A stretch of 64,000 nt of DNA, taken from contig CAXXFR010000013.1 of the NCBI GenBank assembly GCA_963667455.2, forward strand, positions 124,001 to 188,000, written 5' to 3'. The notes under the pieces are model-generated. The model did no database searches, was not told the origin of the DNA, and worked only from the letters and a program-made list of their open reading frames with translations. Source of the stretch: Bin55 sp963667455 (GTDB taxonomy: Bacteria; Pseudomonadota; Gammaproteobacteria; Pseudomonadales; Azotimanducaceae). Of the stretch, positions 33,897-43,796 are shown one piece after another. The position numbers and the translations under genes are program-made. Numbering within the stretch: position 1 is the first letter of the stretch; each line of letters begins with the position of its first letter.

Positions 33897-34027
33897 TCGT
33901 TTTACCAATTGTGATGCCCATCGCGTATTTGATTTTAAATCGTGGCAAACGACGAGCGGAAAAATGGCTCATTCAACTGTCAGCGAGTGCCGAAGGAAGC
34001 AGTGGCCGTACAGAAGAAGCAGGGTGA
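33845..34027 (+). pseudogene. C-terminal fragment of NPY-motif copy 3
   Basis: This frame reads DIAWSAFRSPFLIVLPIVMPIAYLILNRGKRRAEKWLIQLS and aligns with the C-terminal helix and Arg-rich end of copies 1 and 2 (SWPSLRTLTLLALPMASPIAYIFVRAGGQRAEMWLQRMS). It overlaps the end of the preceding part in another frame and has no start signals of its own. Confidence 0.6.
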
Positions 34028-34129
34028 GAGTAACGACCAAAGTTAGCTTGCGAAGACGGTATGCAACGATGCCCAGACCGTATGTCTCTCCTCTGCTCTC
34101 GTGCAGTTAACTCGGCTTTGCAGTAAGAG

Positions 34130-34981
34130 CTAGGCCAAGACGCTTGCTTCCGCTATGAGCGCTATTGTTCCGTCATGCTTTTCGATCCACACGAAGCAGT
34201 CTAGCGCCTCTTGTCTGGTAGCATGGGGACCGGTAACTACACCACGAATTCGCAATTCGTCGTCACACCACACCGGATTCGTAAATTTCAGGTCCATTTC
34301 GCCACCGTTCCACCAACTCTCTCCGAAGAAGTCTTCGAGCACCCGAGCCGCATAGGCCATTGTCATACGTCCACCGACGACCACGTCGGTGAATCCAAGC
34401 TGCTGTGCGGACTCTTGGTTGGTGTGGTAGTTTGCATCCCCGTGGAAATAGATGCCACACATTTCCCGGGTTATTGTCTTGGTCAGGCCACCAAATTCCT
34501 GACCTTCGGGAATTCGGAACTGCCTCGCTCCGGGTTTCTCGTTGGGTTTGCGAAACGCAACGGACTCACCTTCGAGTTCCTCGGCAAGAAAACTTTGGTG
34601 ATGATTGGAATGAATGGAAATTGAGCCATCGGCTTCAGAAACGGCGATCTCGTAGTGGACTACGTTTCGATTGCGTTTCCTGTAAATCTCCTTGATGTGG
34701 CCGTTGACGATGTAGCTGGCCCCCTCCTTCATGGGTTTGTGAAGACGAACTTGCTGACGTAGCCAGAGGTGGCCCTTCTGGTATGGATACGCGATCTCGG
34801 TGAAGTAGCCATTGTCAGGCTCACTGGCGAGAGTGGATGGAATCAAGCCGGATTGCGAGGGCTGAAGATCGAGACCCCGATAGTGATCGTCAAGCAGACG
34901 CTCCGTTATCGTGAACGTTCGGGTACTGAGAGTCTTTCCTTCGTACGGTCCGGAGTTGGTTGGATCGCTCGAATCAGACAT
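34130..34981 (-). CDS. MaoC-like hot-dog-fold protein, putative acyl-CoA hydratase
   Basis: A 283-residue product with two hot-dog-like halves. The C-terminal half has YHTNQESAQQLGFTDVVVGGRMTMAYAARVLEDFFGESWWNGG and LKFTNPVWCDDELRIRGVV, the MaoC dehydratase pattern in which Asp/His near DANYH would be the catalytic pair (here GDANYHTN). The N-terminal half has PYQKGHLWLRQQVRLHKPMKEGASY. Such proteins hydrate enoyl-CoA in fatty acid or dicarboxylate metabolism; the substrate is unknown. It stands alone between the NPY array and the second TonB receptor. Confidence 0.75.
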   Translation of the reverse strand: MSDSSDPTNSGPYEGKTLSTRTFTITERLLDDHYRGLDLQPSQSGLIPSTLASEPDNGYFTEIAYPYQKGHLWLRQQVRLHKPMKEGASYIVNGHIKEIYRKRNRNVVHYEIAVSEADGSISIHSNHHQSFLAEELEGESVAFRKPNEKPGARQFRIPEGQEFGGLTKTITREMCGIYFHGDANYHTNQESAQQLGFTDVVVGGRMTMAYAARVLEDFFGESWWNGGEMDLKFTNPVWCDDELRIRGVVTGPHATRQEALDCFVWIEKHDGTIALIAEASVLA

Positions 34982-35129
34982 GGAATTTTGTCAACCGAGT
35001 GGGAACGTCCTGTGCAGGACGAGAGAATTTGAGAGAATTGGTGGAGCTATCGATTGGTCGAATAGCACCTACCAAAAATCGTGCACGAGAGGTCAGTTGC
35101 CCACCCGTGCACGACTTGCTTGTCGAATC

Positions 35130-37721
35130 TTAGTGACTCAGCGTCAGCCGGAAGTATCCAAATCCTCCGTTGAATCCATAGGAGGAAGTGATGGGATACT
35201 GGGCTCCCGCCACACCGGACCAAGGATTCTCGTTCGGGTAGGTATCGAGCGCATTCTCGAAACCGAATGCCATTGTCGTTCGTTCATCAGGTCGGAACTG
35301 TAACTCGACGTCGAACAACAATGCTTCCTCCACATTGACTGGAAGAGCGTCCGAGAACACATGGGGCTCCCAGAGTTCGCCGTAGTATCGGAAACGTGTA
35401 ACCGCCGTCCATTTGTCGCCAATCTGATGGTTGCCCGTCAGCCTGAATGTGAAGTTTGGAATTCCATCCTCAAGTTCTCGTACGCGTTGCGAATTGATGA
35501 TTACGGGATTGAAGTGAGTGACCGATGTCTTCGTGTAGTTCATCGATAGCGCGAAATCACTAGTCACGAATCCAAAGTCCATGGCCCGATTGACCGTAAG
35601 GTCGATACCTTCCGTCTTGGTATCGAAGTCGTTGGTGTAGAACCGAATCGCGCTAAGACTGCGATCCACGACTTCACCTCGAGCCTCCAGCACGTCGTAG
35701 TCGGACGCATCGATCGAAATTGCCGATGTACGTGCAATCCGATCTTCCACGATGATCCTAAAGTAGCCGAGTTCAATGTCATACCCGGCCCAATTGGCCA
35801 ATACTCCAACGATGATGTCGCTTGAATTGATCGGACTCAGTGCTTCCGACCCTTTCAGTATTGCCAATGGGTCCGTCGGCGGCAAGGTAATCTCATCGGC
35901 GAGACAGGGAACACCGGGTTCGGGGCAAATGGGGCTGACCAGGAAGTTGGTTGACACAATGCGGATATTGCTTTGTGCAACCGTCGGCGCGATAAAACCA
36001 GTGCCGTAGCCTAAACGCAAGGCGAGATCGTCGGTGAATGTAATGAATGCACCGATCTTGTAGGTTAGAGTCTGACCGGCATCGTCGTAGCTCTCGTAGC
36101 GTACAGCAACGGAACCGAGGATGTTAGATGTCAAGTCTTGATCTGCATCCGCCCACAGTGCCCAGCTGGATCGCGTCTCGTCCACTTCAGCAGAGGGCGG
36201 GAAGCCAGGGAATCCATTCGACCCAATGCCAAATCCCTGCGCCGCGAAAATCGGATTGACCTTCCAAGAGTTTTCTCCCCCTTGGGTAGTGATGAACGTA
36301 TCGTTTCGGATCTCTAGCCCGGTTGCGAAATGCACGGGACCAAAGCCTGACGCCACGTCGACAGATCTGGACAGGTCAAAATTGATGGTGGTGTCTGCCT
36401 CTTCGTGTATTCCAGGCTTGTAACTTGTCGGTATGTCCTCTTTGAGATCAACCAATTGGGGATTGATCGTATTGAACATGTAGTACTCGACGGCGCTGGA
36501 CCCCCATACAAAGCTGGCATCGAAAGTCCATGCGTCGAATACTGTCCCCGTCATGCCAAGAGCAATGCTCTGATCGACTACGATTCCGCCAAACTGAGGG
36601 GTGAAGCCGCCAGGAAATTGAGAGGCGAACGTGTGGCAGTTGGGATCCGCTTGGACTTGCGCTATACCGAGCGGGTCCGGAATTCTTTGATCCGTGACCA
36701 AAATCGTTGCACACTCGAAGTCGTCGTCAGGAGTCAAGTCGGCGACCAGAAGAGTTGCCCCGTTGTCGGAAGTGAACACACCGGAACGAGTATTGGGATT
36801 GCGGAAGAAAAACCCACCCTCAACATCACGCTCCGACCAGTTGGCAAAACCATACATGACGGTGTCGCCCGTGAACGGCATTTCGGCATTTGCGAACAAG
36901 CGCTTGTCGTAATGGACATCGGGACTTCCCCAAATCTGGGCGGCAGGTTGCCTGACTTCATCATTGCCAGAGACAATCAGTCCGATGGCATCGTCGCGTT
37001 GAACGCTTCGGGAAGTTGATGAGGCCTCACCCCACTCTCCTGTCAGTGTTACGAAACCGCTGGACCCTAGGGGCAATCCCACGACACCGGAATAGGAAGT
37101 GACGAATCCGTCTCCCTTGTATCGTTGGCCAACCTTGTACTGAAACATTCTGATATCGGCAGAATCTCGAAGTACGAAATTCATCACGCCGGCAATCGCA
37201 TCAGATCCGTACTGAGCGGCTGCACTGTGGCCCAGCACCTCCACTCTGTCCAATGAGATGGACGGAATCGGTGTGATATCGGATCCTTGTGCACCAGCAT
37301 TCTTCCCACCGCCAAGGAGCGTGATAACAGCTCCTCTATGGCGGCGTTTGCCGTTGATGAGAACCAACGTCGCGTCCGCTGGGAGTTGACGCATATTGGG
37401 CGGTCGAATCAACGTCGCTGCGTCAGCAATGGGGAATACCTCAACATGAAACGCCGGTATTTGATTGCCTAAAGCGTCGAGCAAGTCAACGGAACCGTTC
37501 TGGTCTAGAACTTCGGCATCGACCAAATCGACTGATGAGGTCGAGAGGGTATGGTCACGATCTGGATTCCGCACTCCGACTACGACTAGCCTCTCGATGT
37601 CGTCGTCATCGGACAAGGATTCCCCCTCATCGGAATCTTCTTGGGCGACTGCAGAGAAGCCCAGAATCAGCAGCAATATCGCGGCAAGACCTAACCCGTT
37701 CATCCACGTTCTCTTCGCCAT
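35130..37721 (-). CDS. TonB-dependent outer-membrane receptor, paralogue
   Basis: A product of about 863 residues: signal peptide (LGLAAILLLILGFSAVAQ), an acidic stretch, a TonB-box-like ERLVVVGVRN, plug (LVLINGKRRHRGAVITLLGGG, VEVLGHSAAAQYGSDAIAGVMNFVL) and a barrel ending in aromatic residues (GYFRLTLSH). ATG 37721 has GGAGG 5 bases upstream, favouring it over ATG 37733. Strong similarity with the receptor at 28276 over the plug and several barrel strands suggests an old duplication; the two genes face each other around the low-GC block. Substrate unknown. Confidence 0.92.
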   Translation of the reverse strand: MAKRTWMNGLGLAAILLLILGFSAVAQEDSDEGESLSDDDDIERLVVVGVRNPDRDHTLSTSSVDLVDAEVLDQNGSVDLLDALGNQIPAFHVEVFPIADAATLIRPPNMRQLPADATLVLINGKRRHRGAVITLLGGGKNAGAQGSDITPIPSISLDRVEVLGHSAAAQYGSDAIAGVMNFVLRDSADIRMFQYKVGQRYKGDGFVTSYSGVVGLPLGSSGFVTLTGEWGEASSTSRSVQRDDAIGLIVSGNDEVRQPAAQIWGSPDVHYDKRLFANAEMPFTGDTVMYGFANWSERDVEGGFFFRNPNTRSGVFTSDNGATLLVADLTPDDDFECATILVTDQRIPDPLGIAQVQADPNCHTFASQFPGGFTPQFGGIVVDQSIALGMTGTVFDAWTFDASFVWGSSAVEYYMFNTINPQLVDLKEDIPTSYKPGIHEEADTTINFDLSRSVDVASGFGPVHFATGLEIRNDTFITTQGGENSWKVNPIFAAQGFGIGSNGFPGFPPSAEVDETRSSWALWADADQDLTSNILGSVAVRYESYDDAGQTLTYKIGAFITFTDDLALRLGYGTGFIAPTVAQSNIRIVSTNFLVSPICPEPGVPCLADEITLPPTDPLAILKGSEALSPINSSDIIVGVLANWAGYDIELGYFRIIVEDRIARTSAISIDASDYDVLEARGEVVDRSLSAIRFYTNDFDTKTEGIDLTVNRAMDFGFVTSDFALSMNYTKTSVTHFNPVIINSQRVRELEDGIPNFTFRLTGNHQIGDKWTAVTRFRYYGELWEPHVFSDALPVNVEEALLFDVELQFRPDERTTMAFGFENALDTYPNENPWSGVAGAQYPITSSYGFNGGFGYFRLTLSH

Positions 37722-38002
37722 TTGTACCTCCACTTAGTGATAGTCAGAGTTTTCCTAGGGCGGATTTCCTATCTCCTCCAGACAGGAACGCTCCACCTAT
37801 GCGCGGATCTCTCTGCAAGTATGTTATTAAATATGAGTTGCATCTGAAAAGCGCAAGGTCCAACCTTTGTCCTTTCAGGGAGTGTGGCCAACAACTGGAT
37901 CATGGCAATCGTCACTCAGCCGAGAGGAGTTTTGCAAGGCCTGTCTGGTTCTTGCCTGCTCGAGCGAAGACCCACATTGACCCCTACCTTCGGAACTTAA
38001 GC

Positions 38003-38494
38003 ATGTCGAGATTAGTTGCGCGCAGTCTTCCGTTCACGTTCGTCGCGATGTTGATGGTTGTGTCGCTCACCCAGTCGGAGGGCCAGGTTGCGTCGCCTTT
38101 GTATGCCAACGAGAAGTCCGTTCTGGTGGTTCGAACGATGGACGGTGCCGAGTCCGAATTCGAGATTGTCACTGTCACCGAGCAAGCAGATTTGGAAAGA
38201 GGACTGATGTACGTGAAGTCCTTGCCGCTGGACCAGGGGATGCTCTTTCTCTACGACAACGAACGCGAGCGATCAATGTGGATGAAGAATACGTTCATCG
38301 CGTTGGACTTGTGGTTTGTCTCGAAACATGGCGAAATCAAGAAGGTCGTCAAGCAGGCGCAACCGAAGTCGTTAGATCCGATTCGATCGGAGGAACCAGT
38401 GATGGCGGTAATCGAAGTGAATGGCGGATTGAGTGCGATGATTGGAGTTACCCCTGGGTCTACGGTCTCGCATGAGGCGTTCGAACGAGACTAG
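38003..38494 (+). CDS. Exported DUF192 family protein
   Basis: ATG 38003 gives 163 residues with a signal peptide (LPFTFVAMLMVVSLTQSEG). The DUF192 core follows: ADLERGLMYVKSLPLDQGMLFLYDNERERSMWMKNTFIALDLWFV, then IVIEVNGG-type end (AVIEVNGGLSAMIGVTPGSTV). The family is widespread and exported but has no established function. The reading frame is open much further upstream, to 37535, but that part overlaps the TonB receptor and is not protein-like. Confidence 0.85.
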   Translation: MSRLVARSLPFTFVAMLMVVSLTQSEGQVASPLYANEKSVLVVRTMDGAESEFEIVTVTEQADLERGLMYVKSLPLDQGMLFLYDNERERSMWMKNTFIALDLWFVSKHGEIKKVVKQAQPKSLDPIRSEEPVMAVIEVNGGLSAMIGVTPGSTVSHEAFERD

Positions 38495-38639
38495 CAAAAG
38501 CTCAAGGTTGCTGGTGTAATGATCTGCGACATGTTAGTTTCCAGCGATTCAACAATCAGCATTTCTTTCGTTAAACTTTAGGTCAATTCAACTATTTCGA
38601 TGCGTCTGGGTTAGATTTGCCCACAGGACTTTATCTCCC

Positions 38640-39647
38640 GTGACAAGCCCCGCTCAACCTTCCAGGATTCGCACCAGCCTCGCCCGCAGGAGCGTTGCAC
38701 AACGAAAACGTCGAATTCAGCGTTCCGCGTCCTCCAACTTCTGGCGGCTAATCGCTCCGTGGCATTGGCCTACGTGGTTGGGCTTTGGTATCGCATGGCT
38801 CATTGCTCGATTACCGATTCAAGTGCAGTTCGCTTTGGGACGAGGCATTGCACGTCTATTTTTTCGGATTGCCCCTCGACGTGCAGGAATAATCCGCAAG
38901 AACATTGAGTTAGCGTTTCCCCGACTTGAAGAATCGGAACGCGATGAACTGGCCCGAGAAACCATCAACTCGCTCGGGATGACCATGGCCGAGACACTTC
39001 TTGTTTGGATGCGAGGAGTGGATTCCATGGCCGACCGCGTTCAAATTAGCGGATTGGAGCATCTTCAACCAGCTGAGGAAGAGACTTCTTCTGGCATCGT
39101 CTTGCTCGGGGCCCACTTTGCATCGTTGGATCTGGTTGCCGCGGCGCTTGCTCGCAAGTGCCCGTTTGGAGCGACGTATCGACGAACACGGAATCCCGTT
39201 GTTGACTGGGTCTGTCAAAAGTCTCGGGGACGCTACTACGATCAGATGCTGGAAGCCACGAACCTGCGTGCCCTTGCAAAGGCTCTAAGTCAGGGTCGAA
39301 TTGTCTGGTTCGCAACGGACCAAGACATGGGAAATCGCAAGTCGGTGTGTTTCGTACCGTTTTTTGGAATCAACACTTCAACGGTGGTGACTCCCTTCCG
39401 TTTGGCCAAGAAAACCAAAGCCCGGGTTGTTTTCATGAGCCACAAGCGAAATCCCGAAACCTTGACTTGGGAACTGAATCTCGAACCGGTGGAGCTGGCG
39501 CAGACTTCGGTTCCGAGTTGCTTCGAGCTGGATGCGACCAACGTGAATGGAATGATCGAAGACTTCGTAAGAGCCAACCCGGAACAGTACTTCTGGGCCC
39601 ATCGACGTTTCAAGACCCTGGCGAATGGAACTCGTCGAGACTACTAG
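38640..39647 (+). CDS. Lipid A biosynthesis acyltransferase (LpxL/LpxM/HtrB family)
   Basis: Inner-membrane enzyme that adds a secondary acyl chain to lipid A from acyl-ACP. The 335-residue product has a basic N-terminus, a membrane segment (TWLGFGIAWLIARLPIQVQFALG), GAHFASLDL with the catalytic HX4D, CPFGATYRRTRNPVVD, and WFATDQDMGNRKSVCFVPFFG, the family pattern in which a D.D. motif precedes the FFG segment. GTG 38640 is the apparent start. Which secondary acyl position it serves cannot be decided. Confidence 0.9.
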   Translation: MTSPAQPSRIRTSLARRSVAQRKRRIQRSASSNFWRLIAPWHWPTWLGFGIAWLIARLPIQVQFALGRGIARLFFRIAPRRAGIIRKNIELAFPRLEESERDELARETINSLGMTMAETLLVWMRGVDSMADRVQISGLEHLQPAEEETSSGIVLLGAHFASLDLVAAALARKCPFGATYRRTRNPVVDWVCQKSRGRYYDQMLEATNLRALAKALSQGRIVWFATDQDMGNRKSVCFVPFFGINTSTVVTPFRLAKKTKARVVFMSHKRNPETLTWELNLEPVELAQTSVPSCFELDATNVNGMIEDFVRANPEQYFWAHRRFKTLANGTRRDY

Positions 39648-39666
39648 GTTATCCAGTAGCTATTAC

Positions 39667-40605
39667 CTAAGCAATTGAAGTACGCCACTCCGGATGTTTG
39701 TCGGTGTTTCCGTGCACCATCTCGAAGTACATCGACTGGAGTTTCTCAGTCAGGGCTCCGCGTTTACCTGACCCTATCACACGACCATCCAATTGCGAAA
39801 TTGGTAGTACCTCGGCGGCAGTACCAGTAAAGAACGCTTCGTCCGCGATGTATATTTCATCCCGGGTAATCCGACGTTCAAGAACCTCGATGCCAAGTTC
39901 TTGGGCAAACACCATGATCGTGTCCCGAGTCAGTCCCGGCAGGCAAGATGTCAGTTCCGGAGTATGGATTACGCCGTTCTTGACCACGAAAATATTCTCG
40001 CCGGTGCCCTCAGTGACGTACCCTTCGTTGTCAAGAAGCAAGGCCTCGTCACAACCGGCATCCAATGCTTCGCTTAGCGCAAGAATAGAATTTATGTAGT
40101 GACCCACTGCTTTAGCCTTGCAGAGTGATATATTCACGTGGTGTCGTGTGTAGGACGAAGTCTGTACTTTGACACCATTGGTCTTGGCAACCTCACCCAT
40201 GTAGTCCGGCCACGGCCAGCAAGCGATCGAAACGTGTACAGAGAGACCTTCGGCGCGCAGCCCCATTGCTTCCGAACCCAAAAACACAATGGGTCGGATG
40301 TAGCCTTCTTCCAGTCCGTTGACTCGAAATACCGTTCGTTGAGCTTCACACAACTCGTCGAATTCGTACGGAATGTTCACACGGACAATCTTGGCTGAAT
40401 CAAACAGGCGGGCAGTATGGTCGTGAAGTCTGAAGATTTGAGGTCCCGCTGGTGTTGAGTAGCAGCGTACGCCTTCAAACACGCCGACTCCGTAGTGCAA
40501 AGTGTGGGTCAGCACATGGGTCTTGGCATCTCTCCAAGGTACAAGCTCTCCGTCCATCCAAATTGTTCCATCGCGTTCAGCGAATGACGGTTCGGCTATA
40601 GTCAT
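39667..40605 (-). CDS. ilvE: Branched-chain amino acid aminotransferase
   Basis: PLP enzyme for the last step of valine, leucine and isoleucine synthesis. ATG 40605 gives 312 residues (TIAEPSFAERDGTIWMDGELVPW), the family length; the frame upstream to 40650 is extra. Visible are THTLHYGVGVFEGVRCY, the PLP-lysine region NISLCKAKAVGHYINSILA, EALLLDNEGYVTEGTGENIF and FFTGTAAEVLPI. It is transcribed away from argE; ilvD lies nearby on the other strand. Confidence 0.95.
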   Translation of the reverse strand: MTIAEPSFAERDGTIWMDGELVPWRDAKTHVLTHTLHYGVGVFEGVRCYSTPAGPQIFRLHDHTARLFDSAKIVRVNIPYEFDELCEAQRTVFRVNGLEEGYIRPIVFLGSEAMGLRAEGLSVHVSIACWPWPDYMGEVAKTNGVKVQTSSYTRHHVNISLCKAKAVGHYINSILALSEALDAGCDEALLLDNEGYVTEGTGENIFVVKNGVIHTPELTSCLPGLTRDTIMVFAQELGIEVLERRITRDEIYIADEAFFTGTAAEVLPISQLDGRVIGSGKRGALTEKLQSMYFEMVHGNTDKHPEWRTSIA

Positions 40606-40794
40606 GTGTGTCCGGCTATTCGTGGATGTAATGCGGGAATATGTGGTCAATTATCGCACTTGCGTTCACGCGGCGAGTGAAAGTGGTTTAGGCGCGAATC
40701 GGGTCAACATAACTTACTCCATAATCATGGTTTGGAACTCCAACGAAACGGGGTTGCAATAGCATGTACGCTTCCAATTTGCGACCGTAGCAGC

Positions 40795-41946
40795 ATGTCT
40801 GTCGCTCTTCCTTCGATTCCAGAGATGCTGAGCAGTTTGGTCAGCACTCCATCCGTCAGTAGTCTGCACCCAGAGCTAGATAGCTCCAATCGCGGCGTGC
40901 TGGACCACTTGAGCAATTGGCTTGAGGGCTTGGGTTTTGAGGTTGAAATTCATCCTGTTCCCTCTCTAGATGAGAAGTTCAATCTCGTCGCAAGACTTGG
41001 ATCAGGCGAAGGAGGCATGCTGCTCTCTGGCCACACCGACACTGTAGCCTACGATGAGGATTCATGGCGCTTCGATCCACTGAAGACAACGGATCACTTT
41101 GACAAGATCTATGGTTTAGGCACATGCGATATGAAAGGCTTCTTTCCTATCGCACTGATGGCGGCGGCATCGTTCAGCGGACGCACACTGCGCAAACCAT
41201 TGACAGTCTTGGCTACCGCCGATGAAGAGACTACGATGGCTGGTGCTCGACACTTGCTTGATCAGCACCCTCTGGATGCCGATGCTGCTGTCATTGGAGA
41301 GCCGACTTCGACGCAACCGGTCTATGCGCACAAGGGCATTCTTGTTCTCAGGATTCAAACAGAAGGCGTGGCCGGGCACTCTTCGAATCCGTCTCTTGGA
41401 CTGAATGCGCTTGAAGGAATGCACGAAGTCTTGGGTGCATTGCTTCAGTATCGGGAAGAAATTGATAGGAGTTACTCACATGGCGGATTCGAAATTGCGG
41501 GTCCCACACTCAATCTCGGTTGCTTGCACGCAGGAGACAGTGCGAACCGCATATGTGGTCACGCGGACCTGCTGGTTGACATTCGAATAGTCCCCGGAAT
41601 GACAAACGAAGACGTGCTTAGCGACATCGAGCAACGTTTGGCTCGGGTTAGATCTGCAATTGGGATGCCGGTGTCGATCGAGCTGGGTTTTCCTCCAATC
41701 GATCCCTTCGAATCATCCGAAAGTAGCCGACTGCTGGCTGCTGTGCAGGAATATTCGGGAAAGCCTGCGAAGACAGTGGCATATGGGACGGAAGCACCGT
41801 TCTTGCAACAGATGGGCATAGATACCGTAGTGTTTGGCCCTGGTTCAATCGATCAAGCACACCAGGCTGACGAGTACCTGCACAAGAACCAGATTGCGCC
41901 CACGCAGGACGTGCTTGAACGGTTGATCCACGACTTCTGTTGCTGA
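40795..41946 (+). CDS. argE: Acetylornithine deacetylase
   Basis: Metal-dependent peptidase-family enzyme that removes acetate from N-acetylornithine in arginine synthesis. ATG 40795 gives 383 residues, the same as E. coli ArgE; the frame extends 21 codons further upstream. Metal-binding motifs are LLSGHTDTVAYD, GLGTCDMKG, ATADEETTMAGA and GEPTSTQPVYAHKG, followed by the dimerisation part with GVAGHSSNPSLGLNA and YGTEAPFLQQMGIDTVVFGPG. Related M20 deacylases are possible, but length and motifs favour ArgE. Confidence 0.92.
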   Translation: MSVALPSIPEMLSSLVSTPSVSSLHPELDSSNRGVLDHLSNWLEGLGFEVEIHPVPSLDEKFNLVARLGSGEGGMLLSGHTDTVAYDEDSWRFDPLKTTDHFDKIYGLGTCDMKGFFPIALMAAASFSGRTLRKPLTVLATADEETTMAGARHLLDQHPLDADAAVIGEPTSTQPVYAHKGILVLRIQTEGVAGHSSNPSLGLNALEGMHEVLGALLQYREEIDRSYSHGGFEIAGPTLNLGCLHAGDSANRICGHADLLVDIRIVPGMTNEDVLSDIEQRLARVRSAIGMPVSIELGFPPIDPFESSESSRLLAAVQEYSGKPAKTVAYGTEAPFLQQMGIDTVVFGPGSIDQAHQADEYLHKNQIAPTQDVLERLIHDFCC

Positions 41947-42066
41947 GTTCCGTAACGTCCAGTTCGCAACTTGGACTGCGACGTTGAACATGTTCAAGAA
42001 TGTTGAAGCCTATTTTGGCGGAATAGTCAGGAGTACAGAAATGGCCAGCTTTTCAAAGGAAAACCA

Positions 42067-43731
42067 ATGAGTCCTCGCCGTCCGCACTCATCCATCATTG
42101 TGGATGGTCTCAATCAAGCTCCGAGCCGCGCGATGCTGTATCCCGTGGGCTTCACCAAGGCGGACTTTCTCAAGCCGCAAGTGGGGATTGCGTCGACTTG
42201 GAGCAATTTGACTCCGTGCAATATGCACATCGACAAGCTGGCGACGCAGGCTGCCAAAGGCGCGGACGCATCGGGGGCGAAGAGCGTCACGTTCAACACG
42301 ATCACCGTGTCTGATGGCATCTCAATGGGTACTCCCGGAATGCGATTCTCGTTGGTTTCCCGAGAAGTGATTGCCGACTCGATCGAGACAGTCGTTGGTG
42401 CACAGGGATTTGATGGTCTTGTCGCGATCGGTGGATGTGACAAGAACATGCCCGGTTGTGCGATGGCGATGGCGAGACTGGATAGGCCATCTGTTTTTGT
42501 GTATGGAGGAACCATTCAGCCCGGTGTCGAGAGGCGCGACATCATTTCGGTATTCGAAGCAGTGGGAGCGCGAGGAGACGATCGCATCTCGGCGGAGGAG
42601 ATGCAGGAGATAGAGCAGACTGCCATTCCTGGCCCCGGATCTTGTGGAGGAATGTACACTGCAAACACGATGGCGAGCGCTATTGAGGCCTTGGGCTTGT
42701 CGCTACCCGGTTCTTCGGCTCAGGAGGCGGTGGGTGCGGACAAGTTGGAAGATGCGAGGGCAGCCGGAGCAGCTGTTGCAAACTTGATCGAGAGGGATAT
42801 CAAGCCATCCGACATTCTCACTAGAGAGTCCTTTGAGAACGCTATCACCGTGGTTATTGCCTTGGAGGGATCGACCAATGCAGTGTTGCATCTTCTCGCC
42901 ATGGCTCATAGTGCTGATATTCCTCTGAAGTTGGATGATTTCTCACGCATCGGCGAGCGAGTGCCGGTACTGGCGGATATGCGACCGGCAGGGCAATACT
43001 CGATGTCGGAGCTTGTCGAGATCGGAGGCATCCAGCCGCTGATGAAGATGTTGCTTGAGGAAGGGTTGTTGCATGGTGAGTGCATGACTGTTACTGGTTC
43101 GACGATTGCCGAGAACTTGAAGAATGTTGCTCCTTACGAATCTGGTCAGCAGATAGTTCGGTCGTTTAACAACCCCATTAAGAAGGACAGTCATCTTGTC
43201 ATATTGCGGGGAAACCTTGCTCCAGAAGGTGCCGTCGCCAAAATCACTGGCCAAGAGGGTGAACTCTTCGAAGGAACGGCGCGAGTGTTTCACGGAGAGG
43301 AAGCGGCTATGCAGGCCATCATGGATGGGACGGTGGTCGAAGGCGATGTGGTTGTAGTTCGCTACGAAGGACCGAGAGGAGGTCCGGGTATGCGGGAGAT
43401 GCTCAGCCCGACCAGTGCGATAAATGGTCGAGGACTCTCGGGGAAAGTGGCTCTCATTACTGATGGCCGATTTTCCGGAGGATCGTCCGGATTCGTTGTC
43501 GGACACGTGACTCCTGAGGCTTTCGTCGGTGGTCCCATCGCGCTAGTGGAAGATGGCGACACGATCACGATAGATGCCGTTCGGAAACAGATTGACCTTA
43601 AGTTGGATCCATCGACTGTGAGCGAACGGAAATCACGGTGGACAGCTCCGAAGCCCTATGCGACACGGGGAGTACTAGCCAAGTACGCTCGTTCAGTGCG
43701 TTCTGCGAGCGAAGGTGCCACTACCGACTAG
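42067..43731 (+). CDS. ilvD: Dihydroxy-acid dehydratase
   Basis: Iron-sulfur enzyme of valine and isoleucine synthesis, third step. The 554-residue product has the cluster cysteines in NLTPCNMH, GGCDKNMPGCAMAMARL and PGPGSCGGMYTANTM, plus GSTNAVLHLLAMAH and ITDGRFSGGSSGFVVGHVTPEA. The length is that of the shorter (about 560-residue) class rather than the 616-residue E. coli type. AAGGA precedes the ATG. It works with the ilvE product encoded 1.5 kb away. Confidence 0.95.
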   Translation: MSPRRPHSSIIVDGLNQAPSRAMLYPVGFTKADFLKPQVGIASTWSNLTPCNMHIDKLATQAAKGADASGAKSVTFNTITVSDGISMGTPGMRFSLVSREVIADSIETVVGAQGFDGLVAIGGCDKNMPGCAMAMARLDRPSVFVYGGTIQPGVERRDIISVFEAVGARGDDRISAEEMQEIEQTAIPGPGSCGGMYTANTMASAIEALGLSLPGSSAQEAVGADKLEDARAAGAAVANLIERDIKPSDILTRESFENAITVVIALEGSTNAVLHLLAMAHSADIPLKLDDFSRIGERVPVLADMRPAGQYSMSELVEIGGIQPLMKMLLEEGLLHGECMTVTGSTIAENLKNVAPYESGQQIVRSFNNPIKKDSHLVILRGNLAPEGAVAKITGQEGELFEGTARVFHGEEAAMQAIMDGTVVEGDVVVVRYEGPRGGPGMREMLSPTSAINGRGLSGKVALITDGRFSGGSSGFVVGHVTPEAFVGGPIALVEDGDTITIDAVRKQIDLKLDPSTVSERKSRWTAPKPYATRGVLAKYARSVRSASEGATTD

Positions 43732-43796
43732 CTGGGTAGTGCTTTGGTCAGACAGAGTAAGAACTCAGTCTGGGACTAGTCGGGGTTCGTTGAGGA

